DNA of 6,311 nucleotides from Salinibacterium sp. (GTDB taxonomy: Bacteria; Actinomycetota; Actinomycetes; Actinomycetales; Microbacteriaceae). The position numbers and the translations under genes are program-made. The notes beneath the pieces were generated by a model. That model worked only from the letters and a program-made list of their open reading frames with translations, made no database searches and was not told where the DNA came from. Below, in pieces: positions 5,613 through 6,311 of this stretch. Numbering within the stretch: the stretch's first letter is position 1; the number at the start of each line of letters is the position of its first letter. Location: NCBI GenBank assembly GCA_025352485.1, contig JANXTJ010000127.1, positions 1 to 6,311 of the forward strand, given 5' to 3'.

Positions 5613-6311
5613 GTGCCTGCAATCAATCTTGGTATGCCCAAGACGCCCGACGTTCTCGCCCCCCGCCGCAAGACCCGCCAGATTCATGTCGGCAAGGTCG
5701 GCGTCGGCAGCGACTCGCAGGTGAGCGTGCAGTCGATGACCACCACCCAAACCACTAACATCAACGCCACACTGCAGCAGATTGCCGAACTCACGGCCAC
5801 CGGCTGCGACATCGTTCGCGTCGCCGTGCCGCATCAGGATGACGCCGATGTTCTGCACATCATCGCGGCGAAGAGCCAGATCCCGGTCATCGCCGATATC
5901 CACTTTCAGCCGCGCTACGTCTTCACCGCCATCGACGCCGGGGTCGGCGCCGTGCGGGTCAACCCCGGCAACATCCGCAAGTTCGACGATCAGGTGGCGT
6001 CCATTGCCGCAGCGGCGAAGGCGGCCGGCGTATCCATTCGCATCGGAGTCAACGCGGGGTCGCTCGAACCGAGCATCATGCAGAAGTACGGTAAGGCAAC
6101 CCCGGAGGCGCTCGTGGAGAGCGCCGTCTGGGAGGCGAGCCTCTTCGAGGAACACGACTTCCACGACTTCAAGATTTCGGTCAAGCACAACGATCCGGTC
6201 ATCATGGTCAAGGCCTACCGGCTGCTAGCCGAGCGCGGCGACTGGCCGCTGCACCTTGGAGTCACCGAGGCCGGCCCCGAATTCCAGGGCACCATCAAGA
6301 GCGCGACGGCC
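5613..6311 (+). CDS. ispG: 4-hydroxy-3-methylbut-2-enyl diphosphate synthase, N-terminal part (cut by window end)
   Basis: The visible 233 codons encode the N-terminal TIM-barrel part of IspG (GcpE), the [4Fe-4S] enzyme that reductively opens 2-C-methyl-D-erythritol 2,4-cyclodiphosphate to HMBPP, the penultimate MEP-pathway step. Family motifs appear in order: VSVQSMTTT (37-45), GCDIVRVAVP (64-73), PVIADIHFQPR (91-101), RVNPGN (115-120), RIGVNAGS (143-150), KYGKATPEALVESA (158-171), KISVKHND (187-194) and HLGVTEAG (214-221). The usual enzyme is roughly 360-400 residues, so about 40% is missing. The missing part includes the C-terminal domain with the three cluster-binding cysteines, so these cannot be checked. 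The start GTG gives the leader VPAINLGMPK before the conserved APRRKTRQ. ATG 5634 (M8) is the alternative. It follows the protease gene by 50 bp and is in the same pathway as dxr upstream. Confidence 0.96.
   Translation, partial: MPAINLGMPKTPDVLAPRRKTRQIHVGKVGVGSDSQVSVQSMTTTQTTNINATLQQIAELTATGCDIVRVAVPHQDDADVLHIIAAKSQIPVIADIHFQPRYVFTAIDAGVGAVRVNPGNIRKFDDQVASIAAAAKAAGVSIRIGVNAGSLEPSIMQKYGKATPEALVESAVWEASLFEEHDFHDFKISVKHNDPVIMVKAYRLLAERGDWPLHLGVTEAGPEFQGTIKSATA

Noticed and set aside
1..6311. Mobile elements, CRISPR arrays, defence or toxin-antitoxin modules, RNA genes
   Set aside because: Read on both strands, the window shows no transposase or integrase motifs, no regularly spaced repeats, no tRNA-like cloverleaf and no compositional break. 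It is metabolic and housekeeping chromosome, and I find no undescribed system.

Overview
The window looks like ordinary chromosome of a high-GC Gram-positive bacterium. It is probably an actinobacterium of the order Micrococcales, and the family Microbacteriaceae fits best. The evidence is strong G/C preference at third codon positions, GTG starts, a lipoprotein FKBP, and the gene order dxr / site-2 protease / ispG, which is the same as dxr-rip1-gcpE in mycobacteria. The wording of the IspG protein also resembles actinobacterial IspG. The taxonomic placement is inference from remembered family features; no search was run.

Layout. Positions 30-69 hold a strong intrinsic terminator that closes a leftward gene, gabT (83-1447, minus strand), encoding a 454-residue PLP-dependent 4-aminobutyrate aminotransferase. 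A 45-bp gap separates it from a divergent OsmC/Ohr-family gene (1493-1963, plus strand). All remaining genes run rightward: a secreted lipoprotein with two FKBP-type domains (2045-3037), dxr (3066-4160), a Rip1/RseP-type intramembrane site-2 protease (4237-5562), and the first 233 codons of ispG (5613 to the window end).

How the genes work together. Dxr and IspG catalyse the second and the penultimate steps of the MEP (non-mevalonate) isoprenoid pathway. The membrane protease between them belongs to a conserved actinobacterial neighbourhood rather than to the pathway itself. The FKBP lipoprotein is a predicted cell-surface folding factor. GabT (GABA catabolism) and the OsmC protein (peroxide or thiol chemistry) are divergent and have no evident link to the isoprenoid genes.

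Regulation. dxr, the protease gene and ispG each lack a convincing Shine-Dalgarno sequence. Each instead has a TANNNT -10-like hexamer ending 6-7 nt before the start codon, the arrangement expected for leaderless transcripts in actinobacteria. I see no mobile element, CRISPR array, tRNA, rRNA or phage gene, and no sign of a new multi-gene system. No gene-free stretch exceeds 300 bases; the longest gap between genes is 81 bases.
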